A stretch of DNA of 35,171 nt from Bacteroidales bacterium (GTDB lineage Bacteria > Bacteroidota > Bacteroidia > Bacteroidales > FEN-979). The translations under genes and the position numbers were made by a program. The stretch spans positions 1 to 35,171 of the forward strand of contig JACZJJ010000068.1 in NCBI GenBank assembly GCA_014860625.1. Reading direction: 5' to 3'. The notes below the pieces were generated by a model, which had not been told where the DNA came from, did not search any database, and saw only the letters and a program-made list of their open reading frames with translations. Positions 8,197-17,154 of this stretch are shown piece by piece (the stretch's first letter is position 1; every line of letters starts with the position of its first letter).

Positions 8197-8856
8197 TCAG
8201 GAGAAAAATCCGATAACTGTTTGCTTTCCAATCACTTTCTGTCCAATCTCAATATCGACCTTGGTATCGATTGGCAAAAGCAGGTCAACACGTGAACCGA
8301 ATTTGATAAACCCAAGTTCATCTCCCTGAACAACGGGCTCTCCAACAACAGGATAGCATTTTACCCGCCGGGCAACAGCTCCTGCAATCTGGCGGATCAG
8401 AATTTCCCTGCCATCTTCAGTTTTTATCACCGTGGTTGTCCGCTCATTCTCCAGTGATGATTTTGGATTGAAGGCCACCATGTGCTTCCCCGGATGATAA
8501 TGATAATACGTAATGTCTCCAGAGATAGGAAACCAGTTGACATGAACATTGTTGGCTGACATGAATATTGATACCTGGATACGCTCTTCCTTGAAAAACT
8601 CAGGCTCAACTGTCCGTTCGATCACCACAACTTTCCCATCAGCCGGCGAAACAACCAGGCTTCCTCCTCCTTTCAGCTCCCGTTTAGGGGACCGGAAGAA
8701 ACGTACGATCATGATAAAGAACCAAGTACCAAGTACATATAAAAACAGATGAAACCATGTCTGCTCGGGGAAAATATGGTTAAGGCTTAGTAGCACAACA
8801 GCTACAAAAAGGAAAACGATGAAGATGGTTTTATATCCTTCTCGATGTATAGTCAT
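8197..8856 (-). CDS. psd: Phosphatidylserine decarboxylase family protein
   Basis: 219 residues from the ATG at 8854-8856, which lies 4 bp after the cdsA stop; the open frame extends further upstream, but only inside cdsA. Two N-terminal transmembrane helices (about 9-28 and 33-50) precede the catalytic domain: VSPADGKVVVIE, FMSANNVHVNWFPISG, and near the C-terminus KFGSRVDLLLP. The GS within FGS is the self-cleavage site that generates the pyruvoyl cofactor. This is the short, archaeal-like Psd type. It converts phosphatidylserine to phosphatidylethanolamine at the inner membrane. It directly follows cdsA, giving CDP-diacylglycerol synthesis and the last step to PE side by side; the intermediate enzyme PssA is not in the window. 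Confidence 0.93.
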   Translation of the reverse strand: MTIHREGYKTIFIVFLFVAVVLLSLNHIFPEQTWFHLFLYVLGTWFFIMIVRFFRSPKRELKGGGSLVVSPADGKVVVIERTVEPEFFKEERIQVSIFMSANNVHVNWFPISGDITYYHYHPGKHMVAFNPKSSLENERTTTVIKTEDGREILIRQIAGAVARRVKCYPVVGEPVVQGDELGFIKFGSRVDLLLPIDTKVDIEIGQKVIGKQTVIGFFS

Positions 8857-8860
8857 GGGA

Positions 8861-9706
8861 TTAGATGAGATGACGTAAAATGAGGTACAAAAATACAAAA
8901 GGAACTGAAATAAACATGGTGTCAAAACGATCAAGTATTCCTCCATGTCCGGGAAGGATGGTCCCGGAATCTTTGATATTCATGCTGCGCTTGAACAACG
9001 ATTCGGCCAGGTCGCCGAAAGTGCCGAAGAAAATGATGAGAGAAGCGATGGCTATCCAATCGGGAAGAGATATGCCGGGAGCCAGAGAATGCAATCCAAC
9101 AGAGGTTAGCAGAGCGACAATGGAACCTGCAATGGTGCCTTCCCAGGTCTTCTTTGGAGAGATTCGTTCAAAAAATTTATGTATCCCGAACTGCTTCCCG
9201 TAAAGATACGCACCTGTATCGTAAAACCATGTAAGGATAAAGAAACCTGCAAGAATGACAGGAACTCCCCAGAGCCTGACCGCCCCCTCGCCATTCAAGA
9301 GGTTCAGCAGAGCCATCGGAATGGCTATATAGAGGATCCCAGTGATGGTTAATGCAACATTGATGAGAGGCTGCGATCGTTTGCGGTAGATCTCGAAAAC
9401 AAAAGGCAGAAACAGAAGAGGAAGAGCCAGAAGGACCGGAATAAATAGGGGGAGGATTGTGATACCCGTGATGTCGATCTGCGAAACAACGACAATTGAG
9501 AGATAAAGCAATGCGCCGGCAATGGTTCCGTAAATCCGCTGAGGATGAATCGTTTCTGAGGAAAAGATAGAATAGTATTCCCACAATCCGAAGATTGTTA
9601 CAAACAGAAAAAGGGCTGCCAGAATCCAATAATTGAGGATCATAGCTGCAACCAGAAGAAATACCATGGAAAGTCCGGTGATGGTCCGAGCCCAGAAATT
9701 ACTCAT
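8861..9706 (-). CDS. cdsA: Phosphatidate cytidylyltransferase
   Basis: 281 residues with about seven to eight transmembrane segments. The C-terminal signature KRSMNIKDSGTILPGHGGIL followed by DRFDTMF is the CdsA motif containing the conserved metal/CTP-binding aspartates; SPKKTWEGTIAGS precedes it. It forms CDP-diacylglycerol from phosphatidate and CTP, the entry point of phospholipid synthesis. The start overlaps the end of the DUF2007 gene by 8 bp, and psd follows after 4 bp, so the three are translated from one transcript. Confidence 0.96.
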   Translation of the reverse strand: MSNFWARTITGLSMVFLLVAAMILNYWILAALFLFVTIFGLWEYYSIFSSETIHPQRIYGTIAGALLYLSIVVVSQIDITGITILPLFIPVLLALPLLFLPFVFEIYRKRSQPLINVALTITGILYIAIPMALLNLLNGEGAVRLWGVPVILAGFFILTWFYDTGAYLYGKQFGIHKFFERISPKKTWEGTIAGSIVALLTSVGLHSLAPGISLPDWIAIASLIIFFGTFGDLAESLFKRSMNIKDSGTILPGHGGILDRFDTMFISVPFVFLYLILRHLI

Positions 9707-9926
9707 CTTCCGTGAACGATTTAAGAATATGATGCCCTCTCATCATATCATCCAGCTTCACGTATACCTCAATGTCTCCAAAGTGGTAAGCCGAATCTTG
9801 TTTGTTTATAATTACTGACTGAATGTCGTTTTCTTCCAACAATGACTTCAGAATCTCTGCTTTATAGAGAAATTTGGAGCCGTACAGGCACTCCCAACGT
9901 TCTTTGTCATGTTCATCAGATGCCAT
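9699..9926 (-). CDS. DUF2007 domain-containing small protein
   Basis: About 75 residues from the ATG at 9924-9926 (MASDEHDKERWECLYGSKFL); an upstream ATG at 9941 lies deeper inside the LUD gene. The pattern YKAEILKSLLEENDIQSVIIN followed by EVYVKLDDMMRG is the DUF2007 fold (a small ferredoxin-like alpha/beta domain, thought to be a signal-transducing or regulatory module). It overlaps both neighbours (11 bp with the LUD gene, 8 bp with cdsA), showing tight operon packing. Function unknown. Confidence 0.82.
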   Translation of the reverse strand: MASDEHDKERWECLYGSKFLYKAEILKSLLEENDIQSVIINKQDSAYHFGDIEVYVKLDDMMRGHHILKSFTEDE

Positions 9927-10569
9927 CGGCAGTGTCCTCAATCAGAAAAACATACAATTCCCTGGGGCCATGTGCTCCCATGACAAGCGTTTTCTCGATA
10001 TCTGCTGTCCTGCTTGGACCCGTAATAACAGAGACCATTGACGGGAAATCAACGCCATATTTCTTCCGGATTAATCTGTAGGCTTGTTTCAGGTCAGGAA
10101 CAAGTTGAGATGTAAATCCAACCACCACATGAATCTCGGGAGATCCAACGATCTTTCTTCCAGGATTTTGCCGTGAGGATACCATGACACTGCCGAACCT
10201 GGCAATCAGGGCTTCACAGCGCGTAATTCCAATCCGCGCTTCCGTGATTTTCTCAGGGTCTGATTCAAACGGGATGCCGGCATGCCTTAACCGGTTCTGA
10301 AGAAGAGGATCCAGACAAAAGAAGAGTGGCCAGTCTTTCTCCAGGATAAAGGATTTCAATACCCCCAAAAATTCATCTTCACTCTCACTGTAAATAAATC
10401 TGCCTGCCACACTAACCAAAGCCTGGGCAAATGTCACATCCAGCGAGTCAGTCATCACAGGAAAGACATCAGATTCCTGATCAAGGATCGGAAATGGCGG
10501 ATCGTTTTTCTCCACCAACGCATTCCGGATCTTTTTCAGGATTTTTTCCCGTGATGTGCTCTCTTCCAT
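9916..10569 (-). CDS. LUD (LutC/YkgG-type) domain protein
   Basis: 217 residues. The C-terminal VITGPSRTADIEKTLVMGAH followed by GPRELYVFLIED is characteristic of LutC/YkgG proteins; ARIGITRCEALIARFGSVMV also fits. In LutABC systems this protein belongs to a lactate oxidation complex, but LutA and LutB are absent here and the gene sits between ftsH and the lipid genes, as I recall in many Bacteroidota. A role in lactate use should therefore not be assumed. It starts 14 bp after the ftsH stop. Confidence 0.85.
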   Translation of the reverse strand: MEESTSREKILKKIRNALVEKNDPPFPILDQESDVFPVMTDSLDVTFAQALVSVAGRFIYSESEDEFLGVLKSFILEKDWPLFFCLDPLLQNRLRHAGIPFESDPEKITEARIGITRCEALIARFGSVMVSSRQNPGRKIVGSPEIHVVVGFTSQLVPDLKQAYRLIRKKYGVDFPSMVSVITGPSRTADIEKTLVMGAHGPRELYVFLIEDTADGI

Positions 10570-10583
10570 GGCAGGGGATGAAA

Positions 10584-12716
10584 TTATTGCTGAGGGGACT
10601 CGTCGGTCGGTTTGGGATCTGCCGCGGGCTCATCCTTTTTGGATATCCTCGGCTTACGTTTTGGTTTGGACGCTGTTCCAGGAAGGAGAGTTGTAGGCAA
10701 GAGTTTCTCCTCTTCCTTATCAAACGGACGTTTGCCAAATACATGTTCCAGGTCTTCCCTGAATATCACCTCTTTTTCAAGCAGCAGCGTGGCAAGTTGC
10801 TCAAGCTGTTCTTTGTGCTCAAGGATGAGTTTTTTTGCCCTTTCGTAAGCCGTTTCCACAATCTTTCTGATCTCCTGGTCAATCACCTCCGATGTCTTTT
10901 CCGAGTAAGGCTTGTGAAACGAGTATTCCGATTGTCCGGAGGAGTCGTAATAGCTGATATTCCCAATCACCTTGTTCAATCCGAAATAAACCACCATCGA
11001 ATAGGCTTGCTTCGTCACCTTCTCCAGGTCATTCAGAGCGCCGGTGGATACTTTCCCAAAGAAAATCTCTTCGGAGGCCCTTCCACCAACAGCAGCGGTA
11101 ATTTCATCGAACATCTGTTCGAAAGTGGTCAGTTGCCGCTCCTCAGGAAGATACCAGGCGGCTCCCAGCGCTTTCCCGCGGGGGACAATAGTTACCTTAA
11201 CAAGTGGGTGTGCATGTTCAAGCAGCCAGCTGATGGCAGCATGACCTGATTCGTGGTATGCGATGACCTTCTTTTCGTGTGGGGAGATGATCTTGCTGCG
11301 CTTTTCAAGGCCTCCAACAATGCGGTCGATGGCATCCATGAAATCCTGTTTCTGGATGCTTTTCTTCTCTTTACGGGCAGCAATCAGGGCAGATTCGTTG
11401 CACACGTTGGCGATGTCGGCACCGGAAAACCCGGGAGTCTGACGAGCCAGAAAATCAACATCTACTTCGACATCCAGTTTAAGAGGTTTCAGGTGAACTT
11501 TGAAAATAGCCTTCCGTTCATCCAGGTCAGGAAGCTCAATATAAATCTGTCGGTCGAAACGTCCCGCCCGCATGAGTGCACGGTCGAGGACATCGGCCCT
11601 GTTGGTGGCTGCAAGGATGATCACACCTGCATTGGTTGCAAAACCATCCATCTCTGTAAGCAGCTGGTTCAATGTATTTTCCCGTTCATCGTTAGCTCCG
11701 GTCATCTGGTTCCTGCCTCGGGCACGACCCACAGCATCGATCTCATCGATAAAGATGATACAAGGTGCTTTCTCTTTGGCTTGACGGAAGAGATCCCTTA
11801 CGCGGGAAGCACCTACTCCAACGAACATTTCCACGAAGTCTGACCCGGAAATGGAAAAGAACGGGACTTTTGCTTCGCCGGCAACAGCTTTGGCCAGCAG
11901 GGTTTTTCCTGTCCCCGGAGGACCTACAAGGAGAGCTCCTTTGGGAATTTTCCCTCCGAGCTGGGTGTATTTTCCAGGGTTCTTGAGAAAATCAACGATT
12001 TCCATCACCTCTACTTTCGCCTCTTCCAGGCCGGCCACATCGTTGAACGTCACATTGACGCTGGTATCTTTATCAAACAGCTGGGCTTTTGATTTCCCGA
12101 TGTTGAAAATCTGTCCTCCTCCTCCTCCTCCTCCACGACTCATAAAACGCATGATCAGAAACCAGGCGCCAATCAGGATCGCGATAGGAATGATATAGCC
12201 CAGAATGTCTCCGAAGACATCCTTGCGCGTGTCATTGGAAGGTGGATAGGGATATTGCTTGGCAAAGTCCTGAAGTTCATAAGAAGGAGCACCTTCCCTC
12301 GACATCCTGGCTAACAGGGTGTCTCGGGTCTCTTTCAGCAGGGTGGTGAATATTTCTACCGACCCGATCTGATAGTAATATTGCGGGCTCTGGGAAGAAC
12401 TGCCAAATCCTTTCTTGTTAAATTCCTGGTAAGCTGTATCTGTCTCCAGTTTTTCTTTTTTGATAAAAATCTCAGCCTTCTCATTGTTGACAACCACAAT
12501 CTTTTCAATGTCCTGTTGCTCCAGCATCTCTTCCAAACGGGGCCAGGTGGTTTCCTTGACAGGGCTGGTATAATTGAAGTACTGAATGCCGATGAAAACG
12601 AGGGCCAGGATCGCATAAATCCAGTAAAAGTTGAATTTTGGTTTGCCTGTTTTCCCGGGAGTCAGGTTGGGAGGAAATCCCCCCTTATTTTTAGTGTCTT
12701 TTTTTTTGTCTGCCAT
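10584..12716 (-). CDS. ftsH: ATP-dependent zinc metalloprotease FtsH
   Basis: 710 residues. Two transmembrane helices (about 31-49 and 172-189) flank a periplasmic domain, followed by a glycine run and the AAA+ module: Walker A GPPGTGKT at 265-272, Walker B IIFIDEID at 320-327, and the second region of homology ending in AGRFDR at about 384-389. The zinc site HESGH is at 488-492. The C-terminal tail is lysine/proline rich, as often seen in Bacteroidota FtsH. It degrades misfolded membrane proteins and selected regulators, and in other bacteria controls lipid and LPS balance; it lies in one operon with cdsA and psd. The gene follows rsfS after 35 bp. Confidence 0.98.
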   Translation of the reverse strand: MADKKKDTKNKGGFPPNLTPGKTGKPKFNFYWIYAILALVFIGIQYFNYTSPVKETTWPRLEEMLEQQDIEKIVVVNNEKAEIFIKKEKLETDTAYQEFNKKGFGSSSQSPQYYYQIGSVEIFTTLLKETRDTLLARMSREGAPSYELQDFAKQYPYPPSNDTRKDVFGDILGYIIPIAILIGAWFLIMRFMSRGGGGGGGQIFNIGKSKAQLFDKDTSVNVTFNDVAGLEEAKVEVMEIVDFLKNPGKYTQLGGKIPKGALLVGPPGTGKTLLAKAVAGEAKVPFFSISGSDFVEMFVGVGASRVRDLFRQAKEKAPCIIFIDEIDAVGRARGRNQMTGANDERENTLNQLLTEMDGFATNAGVIILAATNRADVLDRALMRAGRFDRQIYIELPDLDERKAIFKVHLKPLKLDVEVDVDFLARQTPGFSGADIANVCNESALIAARKEKKSIQKQDFMDAIDRIVGGLEKRSKIISPHEKKVIAYHESGHAAISWLLEHAHPLVKVTIVPRGKALGAAWYLPEERQLTTFEQMFDEITAAVGGRASEEIFFGKVSTGALNDLEKVTKQAYSMVVYFGLNKVIGNISYYDSSGQSEYSFHKPYSEKTSEVIDQEIRKIVETAYERAKKLILEHKEQLEQLATLLLEKEVIFREDLEHVFGKRPFDKEEEKLLPTTLLPGTASKPKRKPRISKKDEPAADPKPTDESPQQ

Positions 12717-12751
12717 TCTGTCTTGCTATCAAACGTTGATTAACCTCTTTG

Positions 12752-13132
12752 TCAGGGTGATTCAACCTTCTCAATATTCGCGTCACCCCACAACTGTTCA
12801 AGGTTATAGAAGTTTCTACGGGTATCCTGGAAGATATGCACAACCACGCTAAAATAGTCGATCAAAATCCATTCCGCATTTTCAAATCCCTCTTTGTGCC
12901 ATGGCGAATCGCCGCACTCTTTTTTAACTTCCACAACCACGGCATCAGCAATGGCTTCAATTTGTGTACGTGAAGTACCATGACAAATCACAAAAGCATC
13001 ACAAACAGCGGCGTAATTTTTGGGAAATCTGAGAACAACCGGGTCTTTGGCTTTTTTATCAAGCATCCCGTTGAGGATTGCCTGAATGATTGGTTCTGAG
13101 TTGGGTTTTGGCTCCGTTTTCTTTCTGGGCAT
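12752..13132 (-). CDS. rsfS: Ribosomal silencing factor RsfS
   Basis: 126 residues. The core DAFVICHGTSRTQIEAIADAV, then HKEGFENAEWILIDYFSVVV and HIFQDTRRNFYNLEQLWGDA, is diagnostic of RsfS/DUF143. It binds uL14 on the large ribosomal subunit and blocks subunit joining in stationary phase. The N-terminus has a short basic proline-rich extension. It lies upstream of ftsH in the probable operon, 28 bp after the LOG-family gene. Confidence 0.95.
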   Translation of the reverse strand: MPRKKTEPKPNSEPIIQAILNGMLDKKAKDPVVLRFPKNYAAVCDAFVICHGTSRTQIEAIADAVVVEVKKECGDSPWHKEGFENAEWILIDYFSVVVHIFQDTRRNFYNLEQLWGDANIEKVESP

Positions 13133-13160
13133 GAAGGGGGTTTAGAACCTACAAAGGTAG

Positions 13161-13871
13161 TTAAAAGTTTGGTTTGAGGGCATATTTCTGGTAGAACTCA
13201 TTGATCGCTTTTACCGCCTCCTCGGCTGTGTCCACCAGGATAAACAGATCGAGATCCTCCGGAGAGATGTTCCGGGACTCCAGCAAAACCTTCTTCATCC
13301 AATCCACAAATCCTTGCCAGTAGTCCTTCACCATCAGGATAACGGGGAATGGTGCCAGTTTTTTTGTCTGGATAAGGGTGATGGCTTCCGTCATTTCATC
13401 CAGGGTTCCAAACCCTCCGGGCAAACAGATAAACCCCATCGAATATTTCATGAACATCGTCTTCCTGATGAAGAAATAATCAAAGGTGATGAGTTTGTTG
13501 CTGTCGATGAAAGGATTTGGCTTCTGTTCGAAAGGCAGGGCAATATTCAATCCAACCGACTTCCCTCCTGCAAAATGAGCTCCCTTATTGGCCGCCTCCA
13601 TGATTCCATGACCGCCACCTGTGATGATACCGTAACCATTCTTTGTGAGCAGGTAAGCAACCTCTTCTGTGAGTTTATAATATTTGTGGTTATCGAGTGT
13701 ACGTGCAGAGCCAAAGATGGAGACACAAGGGCCAATCCGGGTCAGCTTCTCAAACCCCTCCACCATTTCAGACATCACCTTCAGAATCTCCCAGGTGTCG
13801 TAGCTGATGGTTTCCGACCAGGTTTTTTCTTCAAACTTACTCTTCAGCATTTCAATATCATCGATGTTCAT
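13161..13871 (-). CDS. TIGR00730-type Rossmann-fold protein (LOG family)
   Basis: 236 residues. It contains SIFGSARTLDNHKYY, GYGIITGGGHGIMEAANKGA and the LOG signature PGGFGTLDEMTEA. LOG enzymes are nucleotide 5'-monophosphate phosphoribohydrolases, first known from cytokinin activation; bacterial members cleave the N-glycosidic bond of nucleotides. This longer form has an N-terminal helical extension of about 45 residues. It is the first gene of the probable operon running to psd, with a TATCTTTG element 23-30 bp upstream of the start, and is divergent from the PQQ-type gene. Confidence 0.9.
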   Translation of the reverse strand: MNIDDIEMLKSKFEEKTWSETISYDTWEILKVMSEMVEGFEKLTRIGPCVSIFGSARTLDNHKYYKLTEEVAYLLTKNGYGIITGGGHGIMEAANKGAHFAGGKSVGLNIALPFEQKPNPFIDSNKLITFDYFFIRKTMFMKYSMGFICLPGGFGTLDEMTEAITLIQTKKLAPFPVILMVKDYWQGFVDWMKKVLLESRNISPEDLDLFILVDTAEEAVKAINEFYQKYALKPNF

Positions 13872-13893
13872 GGCAGTGGTTTATTAGGAAAGA

Positions 13894-13901
13894 CAAAGAT
13901 A
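13894..13901 (-). promoter_or_regulatory. -7 element (TATCTTTG) for the LOG-rsfS-ftsH operon
   Basis: Minus strand TATCTTTG, an exact TAnnTTTG match 22 bp before the start codon. No clear TTTG is seen at the -33 position. It lies almost back to back with the promoter for the divergent gene. Confidence 0.5.
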
Positions 13902-13923
13902 ATAAAATGGTGATTGTTTTACT

Positions 13924-13955
13924 TTTGTCATTTTGATTGTCATTCACTATGTTTG
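13924..13955 (+). promoter_or_regulatory. Bacteroidota-type promoter for the PQQ-type gene
   Basis: TTTG (13924-13927), 20-nt spacer, TATGTTTG (13948-13955), a full match to -33/-7. The predicted transcript starts near 13962, downstream of the ATG-like codon at 13933 and upstream of the ATG at 13981, which decides the start. Confidence 0.72.
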
Positions 13956-13980
13956 TAGATATAAAAACAAATACAAAGAA

Positions 13981-15699
13981 ATGGTACATACAGAACACAA
14001 AGAAACCCTGCAAAAGCCTTTGCGGTTATGGCCCGGCATTATTATCGCAATCCTGATTCTACTCGTCAGGTACATCCTGCCTGCAATTTTACCGGAGGCG
14101 CTTATTCCGGGAATTTTCGGCGGACTTGCCGCCGGTCTTTTAGTCATCGTATGGTGGGCTTTCTTCAGCCGTGCCACCTCGCTGGAGCGCTGGATTGGAC
14201 CGCTGATATTCATTGTTGCTCCCGTTGTCGCTTCCCTCTTTCTCCACGAATCTATTGCCAAAGGCGGACAGGGAATGATGTTCACCATTCTCTGGGTGCC
14301 TGTGATGAGTCTTGTCTTTGTTACCTGCGCAGTGATAACCAGCACCTTGTCACCCAAAACCCGCCTGTGGAGTATCATTGCATCCATCATTCTGGCATCC
14401 GGAGTATGGATCCTCCTCAGGAACGATGGCATCACCGGAGATTTCAGCCCTGATCTTGTGTGGAGATGGTCGCAAACGTCCGAGGAGAGACTCATCAGTC
14501 AGGATGGGAACAGTTTCCAGGGGTTGGAAACAACATCTGTAATCTTTGATTCGGTTTCTGAATGGCCAGGTTTTCGGGGACCAAACCGGGATGGCGTCGT
14601 TCATGGCCTGGCAATCAGCACCGATTGGACCAATTCGCCTCCCGAGGAGTTGTGGCGTCGGGCTGTCGGCCCCGGATGCTCCTCGTTTGCTGTGAACGGA
14701 GATTATTTCTTTACCCAGGAACAGCGGGGAGAGCAGGAGACAGTGACCTGTTACTATCTCAATACAGGTGAACCGGTATGGATTCACAGAGATAGTACCC
14801 GTTTCTGGGATTCCCATGCAGGTGCAGGCCCGAGAGCCACCCCAACACTCCACAACGGAAGGGTTTATACGATGGGAGGTACCGGTATCCTGAATGCCCT
14901 GGATGCTACAGATGGATCACTGATATGGTCCAGGAATGCGGCAGCAGATTGCGAGACCCAGCCTTCGGGGTGGGGATATACGAGTTCCCCGCTGGTAGTG
15001 GACAGCCTTGTAATCGTGGGTATCGTTGGGAAACTGGCTGCCTATGACCTGGAAACCGGTGACCCTATATGGTTTGGACCCGATGGTGGATTTGGCTACA
15101 GTTCACCACAACTGTTCACAATTGAGGGAGCTCCCCAGGTAATTCTGATGAGTCAGTCTGGAGCCATCAGCATCGGGCCGGCATCAGGTAAAATCCTTTG
15201 GGAATACCCCTGGCCGGTTGAAGACCGTATCCTGCAACCAGCGCTGATTGAGGGAGGCGACCTGCTCCTCTGCAAGGAATATAATGAAATACGACGGGTC
15301 TCTGTGTTACTTGATGCAGGCGAATATTCCACCAAAGATCGTTGGACATCATCGGCCATGAAGGTGGATTTCAATGACCAGGTGGTTCACAACGGGTACG
15401 CATACGGTTATGACGGTCCCTATCTCACATGCATTGACCTGAATGACGGAAAACGCATGTGGAGAGGAGATCGGTATCGTGGGTGGAACATCCTTTTGGC
15501 CGGGCAGGACCTGGTTCTGATTCTGACTGAAAAAGGAGATCTCGCATTGGTACAAGCCACTCCGGATAAGTTCACAGAACTGGGAAAGATAAAGGCAATC
15601 GAAGGAAGAACATGGAATCATCCTGCCGTTGCCGGTGATGTGGTGCTGGTAAGAAACAGTGAAGAGATGGCGGCGTTCAAGTTAAAGCCATCAAATTAA
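13981..15699 (+). CDS. Membrane-anchored PQQ-type beta-propeller protein
   Basis: 572 residues from the ATG at 13981 (MVHTEHKETLQ). The N-terminal 160 residues hold four or five transmembrane helices (for example GIIIAILILLVRYILPAIL and the stretch around GLLVIVWWAFF). After a linker the sequence reads WPGFRGPNRDGVVHG, a typical opening of PQQ-binding-like propellers of the quinoprotein dehydrogenase/BamB-like type. Blade repeats follow, such as GGTGILNALDATDGSLIWSR and GKLAAYDLETGDPIWFGPDG. The propeller is predicted outside the cytoplasm. PQQ binding is not shown and catalytic residues cannot be assigned. The next gene starts 11 bp later, so they are probably co-transcribed from the promoter at 13924-13955. 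Confidence 0.82.
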   Translation: MVHTEHKETLQKPLRLWPGIIIAILILLVRYILPAILPEALIPGIFGGLAAGLLVIVWWAFFSRATSLERWIGPLIFIVAPVVASLFLHESIAKGGQGMMFTILWVPVMSLVFVTCAVITSTLSPKTRLWSIIASIILASGVWILLRNDGITGDFSPDLVWRWSQTSEERLISQDGNSFQGLETTSVIFDSVSEWPGFRGPNRDGVVHGLAISTDWTNSPPEELWRRAVGPGCSSFAVNGDYFFTQEQRGEQETVTCYYLNTGEPVWIHRDSTRFWDSHAGAGPRATPTLHNGRVYTMGGTGILNALDATDGSLIWSRNAAADCETQPSGWGYTSSPLVVDSLVIVGIVGKLAAYDLETGDPIWFGPDGGFGYSSPQLFTIEGAPQVILMSQSGAISIGPASGKILWEYPWPVEDRILQPALIEGGDLLLCKEYNEIRRVSVLLDAGEYSTKDRWTSSAMKVDFNDQVVHNGYAYGYDGPYLTCIDLNDGKRMWRGDRYRGWNILLAGQDLVLILTEKGDLALVQATPDKFTELGKIKAIEGRTWNHPAVAGDVVLVRNSEEMAAFKLKPSN

Positions 15700-15710
15700 T
15701 AAAGCGAACA

Positions 15711-17099
15711 ATGAAGAAGATATCAAAGTTATCATCAGTAAGATCAGTAGGTGTAAGCATTTTGATCCTGAGCATTTTTTCTATGATCAGCGGTAATACG
15801 CTTGAGGCCCAGAATTATGTAACGACCTATGCAGGAACCGGGAGTCCGGGCTTTGTCAATGGTGATACAAGTGTTGCCAGTTTCAACAGGCCATTTGGTA
15901 TCTGCATTGACCCGGAGGGGAACATCTACCTGGCCGATGCTTACAACCATGTCATCCGGAAGATTGGGGTCGATGGAATTGTCTCCACCTTTGCAGGATC
16001 AGGAACGGCCGGATACCTCGACGGTCCGGCAGCTGACGCAAAATTCAACCAACCCATCAACATCTGTCTCGATGGAGAGGGGAACATGTACGTTTCCGAT
16101 TTTATCAATCAGCGCATCCGGAAGATCTCATCCGACATGATGGTAACCACTGTTGCCGGAACAGGGATAGCTGGCTTGCAGGATGGGCCTGTTGATCAGG
16201 CTCAGTTCAATTATCCCAGAGGTATCTGCCTGGATGATACGGGGAATATCTATATCGGCGACAGCTGGAACCACCGGATAAGGCGAATTTCTGCAGACAG
16301 CATGGTTACTACCTGGGCGGGAGGAGGAACCTCCATTGGTGTGCAGAGTGTTGGAGCCTTTCTGGATGGAAGCGATACCTCCGCACGGTTTTATACCCCC
16401 TGCGAACTTTCTGTCGACCAAGACAATCATATTTTTGTGGCAGATGCTTACAACCATCGTATCCGTAAGATTGATCCCTCGCGAATGGTCACCACGGTAG
16501 CTGGAAGCGGCGACAGTGGCCCCACTGCCGGAGGGTTTCAGAATGGGCCCGCCCCTGATGCCATGTTTAAAGTGCCAACGGCATGCCACGTTACAACCTC
16601 CGGAGTTATTTTTGTCGGGGACGGTGAAAATCAGAGGGTTCGAAAGATCGGCACCGATGGAATGGTCACAACCTTTGCCGGATCAGGTTACGTCGGATTT
16701 GAAAACGGGCCAGACACACTTGCGATCTTTAATTTCCCGCGAGGATGTGTAATGGATTATGTGTTGAACCGGTTGTACGTAGTCGATTATTACAACCATG
16801 CCGTTCGGATAATCCACATCTCCCCGGCAACCGGAATGGGAGAGTCTCCATCAACTCCGGAGAAGCTGGATATTTTTCCAAATCCTGCCAGAAACCACAT
16901 TGCAATCAGTTGGGAAAAAGTCAATCAGGGAACGAATCTTAAGATATTGACTTCAGCAGGAAAGACAATCCTGCAAAGATCCGATTTGAACCTATCGTGC
17001 ATTCAGATTGATGTTTCAGGATGGGAGCCGGGAATCTATGTGGTGGAAATCCTGCATAAGGAGGGCCTCACTGAAAATAAAAAGCTAATCGTTTTGTAA
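15711..17099 (+). CDS. NHL-repeat protein with type IX secretion sorting domain
   Basis: 462 residues. An N-terminal signal peptide (ending NTLEAQ) is followed by about six NHL-type repeats from residue 35 to 370. Each has the pattern F..P.GIC.D..GNIY.AD..NH.IRKI, then a VTTVAGSG-like turn; examples are IRKIGVDGIVSTFAGSGTAG and VADAYNHRIRKID. The repeats should close into a six-bladed propeller. The last 75 residues begin LDIFPNPARNHIAISW and end with YVVEILHKEGLTENKKLIVL, the type A C-terminal domain that directs export and surface attachment by type IX secretion. Ligand unknown. It is paired with the PQQ-type propeller gene and converges on uvrA. Confidence 0.92.
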   Translation: MKKISKLSSVRSVGVSILILSIFSMISGNTLEAQNYVTTYAGTGSPGFVNGDTSVASFNRPFGICIDPEGNIYLADAYNHVIRKIGVDGIVSTFAGSGTAGYLDGPAADAKFNQPINICLDGEGNMYVSDFINQRIRKISSDMMVTTVAGTGIAGLQDGPVDQAQFNYPRGICLDDTGNIYIGDSWNHRIRRISADSMVTTWAGGGTSIGVQSVGAFLDGSDTSARFYTPCELSVDQDNHIFVADAYNHRIRKIDPSRMVTTVAGSGDSGPTAGGFQNGPAPDAMFKVPTACHVTTSGVIFVGDGENQRVRKIGTDGMVTTFAGSGYVGFENGPDTLAIFNFPRGCVMDYVLNRLYVVDYYNHAVRIIHISPATGMGESPSTPEKLDIFPNPARNHIAISWEKVNQGTNLKILTSAGKTILQRSDLNLSCIQIDVSGWEPGIYVVEILHKEGLTENKKLIVL

Positions 17100-17103
17100 A
17101 AAT

Positions 17104-17154
17104 CCAGTGATCCAGTGATCCAGTGATCCAGTGATCCAGTGATCCAGTGATCTA
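17104..17154. repeat. Octamer array (CCAGTGAT)x6 joined to the uvrA stop codon
   Basis: Six perfect CCAGTGAT units (17104-17151) followed by CTAG. On the uvrA strand the unit is CTGGATCA and the first, altered unit is CTAGATCA, so the uvrA stop TAG sits where later units have TGG. Every unit junction creates a GATC, giving six GATC sites spaced 8 bp apart. The array fills the spacer between the two convergent genes apart from 4 bp. Confidence 0.9.

Noticed and set aside
10431-11249. Long plus-strand frame of 272 codons opposite ftsH and the LUD gene
   Set aside because: Antisense shadow of two well-supported genes; the sequence has no recognisable domain.
13933-13980. Earlier start of the PQQ-type gene at 13933
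   Set aside because: It would overlap the promoter at 13924-13955 and adds a basic, non-conserved segment before the membrane domain.
17104-17154. CRISPR array
   Set aside because: Units are 8 bp and contiguous, with no spacers; the same holds for every other array in the window, and no cas genes are present.
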